This document shows, piece after piece, positions 63,782 to 64,000 of a DNA stretch of 64,000 nucleotides (position 1 is its first letter; each line of letters starts with the position of its first letter). This DNA is from Chryseobacterium sp. Leaf180 (GTDB lineage Bacteria; Bacteroidota; Bacteroidia; Flavobacteriales; Weeksellaceae). The notes under the pieces are model-generated. The model was not told where the DNA came from, did not search any database, and worked only from the letters and a program-made list of their open reading frames with translations. The DNA is taken from positions 87,054 to 151,053 of the forward strand of contig NZ_LMPJ01000012.1 of NCBI RefSeq assembly GCF_001424585.1, read 5' to 3'. Both the position numbers and the translations under genes were made by a program.

Positions 63782-63919
63782 ATGAAGCATCTTTTTTTAC
63801 TTTTTTTGACTGTCTTTGCAGTAGCACAAGTTTCTGCACAGGATGACCCATGCCTGACAGATCCAAATAAAATTCATCGATGCTTGCTTTTTCCAGAACA
63901 AACACTTTTTCCTGAATGA
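63782..63919 (+). pseudogene. Truncated start of a secreted-protein gene
   Basis: The ATG at 63782 opens a textbook signal peptide ('KHLFLLFLTVFAVAQVSAQ') followed by 'DDP'. After about 63850 the frame runs antisense through a DNA polymerase IV gene and stops at 63919, so only the first 23 codons are original. This marks a rearrangement breakpoint. Confidence 0.6.
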
Positions 63920-64000
63920 CCTCTGTAACCAGATGCGACACTTTGGAATACATTTCCATATCCCCTCTGATAATTCTTGCTTCAGGACATAATCGCAACC
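63850..64000 (-). CDS. dinB: DNA polymerase IV fragment (Y family), 3' end lost at a junction
   Basis: The minus-strand frame entering from the window edge reads 'LCPEARIIRGDMEMYSKVS' and 'EKASIDEFYLDLSGM', the palm-domain region of Pol IV with the catalytic-type D-E in 'SIDEFYLD' (about residues 80-130 of the family). Right after 'LSGM' the similarity stops at 63850, where the sequence becomes the reverse strand of a signal-peptide gene. The gene is therefore truncated and, unless it is a sequencing artefact, inactive. Its 5' part lies outside the window. Confidence 0.75.

Overview
The window reads as chromosome of a Bacteroidota bacterium, class Flavobacteriia, most likely Chryseobacterium or a close relative in the Weeksellaceae. 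The DNA is A+T-rich, several genes are preceded by the Bacteroidota -7 promoter element TAnnTTTG with little or no Shine-Dalgarno sequence, many signal peptides end in F-x-Q or FAQ, and the gene families (DUF5362, DUF6261, DUF2200, WG-repeat proteins, outer-membrane barrels with a carboxypeptidase-like regulatory domain, subclass A2 beta-lactamase, long-form urocanate hydratase, monomeric isocitrate dehydrogenase) are typical of that group. The genus is inferred from gene content, not from a marker gene.

Layout. 1-11 kb: housekeeping and envelope genes, including a frameshifted membrane glycosyltransferase-like gene, 3-hydroxybutyryl-CoA dehydrogenase, a class A beta-lactamase, an M23 peptidase, a Gfo/Idh/MocA oxidoreductase, protein-isoaspartate methyltransferase, a 2-hydroxyacid dehydrogenase and urocanate hydratase. 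11.3-14.9 kb: a first accessory patch with an AAA ATPase plus TOPRIM (DUF4276-like) gene pair, a short 21-bp-period repeat, a DUF6261 gene, and a DUF559 endonuclease-like gene bracketed by inverted repeats. 15-41 kb: core and metabolic genes (M23, WG-repeat protein, hydrolases, S41 protease, MBL-fold hydrolase, MFS transporter, icd, tpx, an adenylate cyclase beside an HD phosphohydrolase, YitT, VOC and SRPBCC proteins, an AsmA-like protein, an ECF sigma factor, a J-domain protein, gcvP).

41.3-45.4 kb: a second accessory patch with a 13-unit 21-bp tandem array, a helical DUF6261-like gene, and a tight three-gene cassette coding for a Dam-type adenine methyltransferase, a ParB/CTPase-like protein and a protein with a HEPN-type Rx4H motif. 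This cassette is the best candidate for an undescribed system. 45.6-62.8 kb: outer-membrane receptors, a second ECF sigma operon, small secreted proteins, an unlisted transmembrane microprotein with its own promoter and terminator, Fpg/Nei glycosylase, dGTPase, an SPFH protein, an amino-acid permease, and a TPR protein paired with a beta-barrel. 62.8-64 kb: tRNA-Arg(UCG), then a decayed serine recombinase and a rearrangement junction that fuses a secreted-protein start to a truncated DNA polymerase IV gene on the other strand. This looks like the scar of a mobile element next to a tRNA.

The two defence-like cassettes share a context: each lies beside a helical DUF6261-like gene and a 21-bp-period repeat. 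A third 21-bp array (23.9 kb) has no such gene or cassette and could be an unoccupied version of the same kind of locus.
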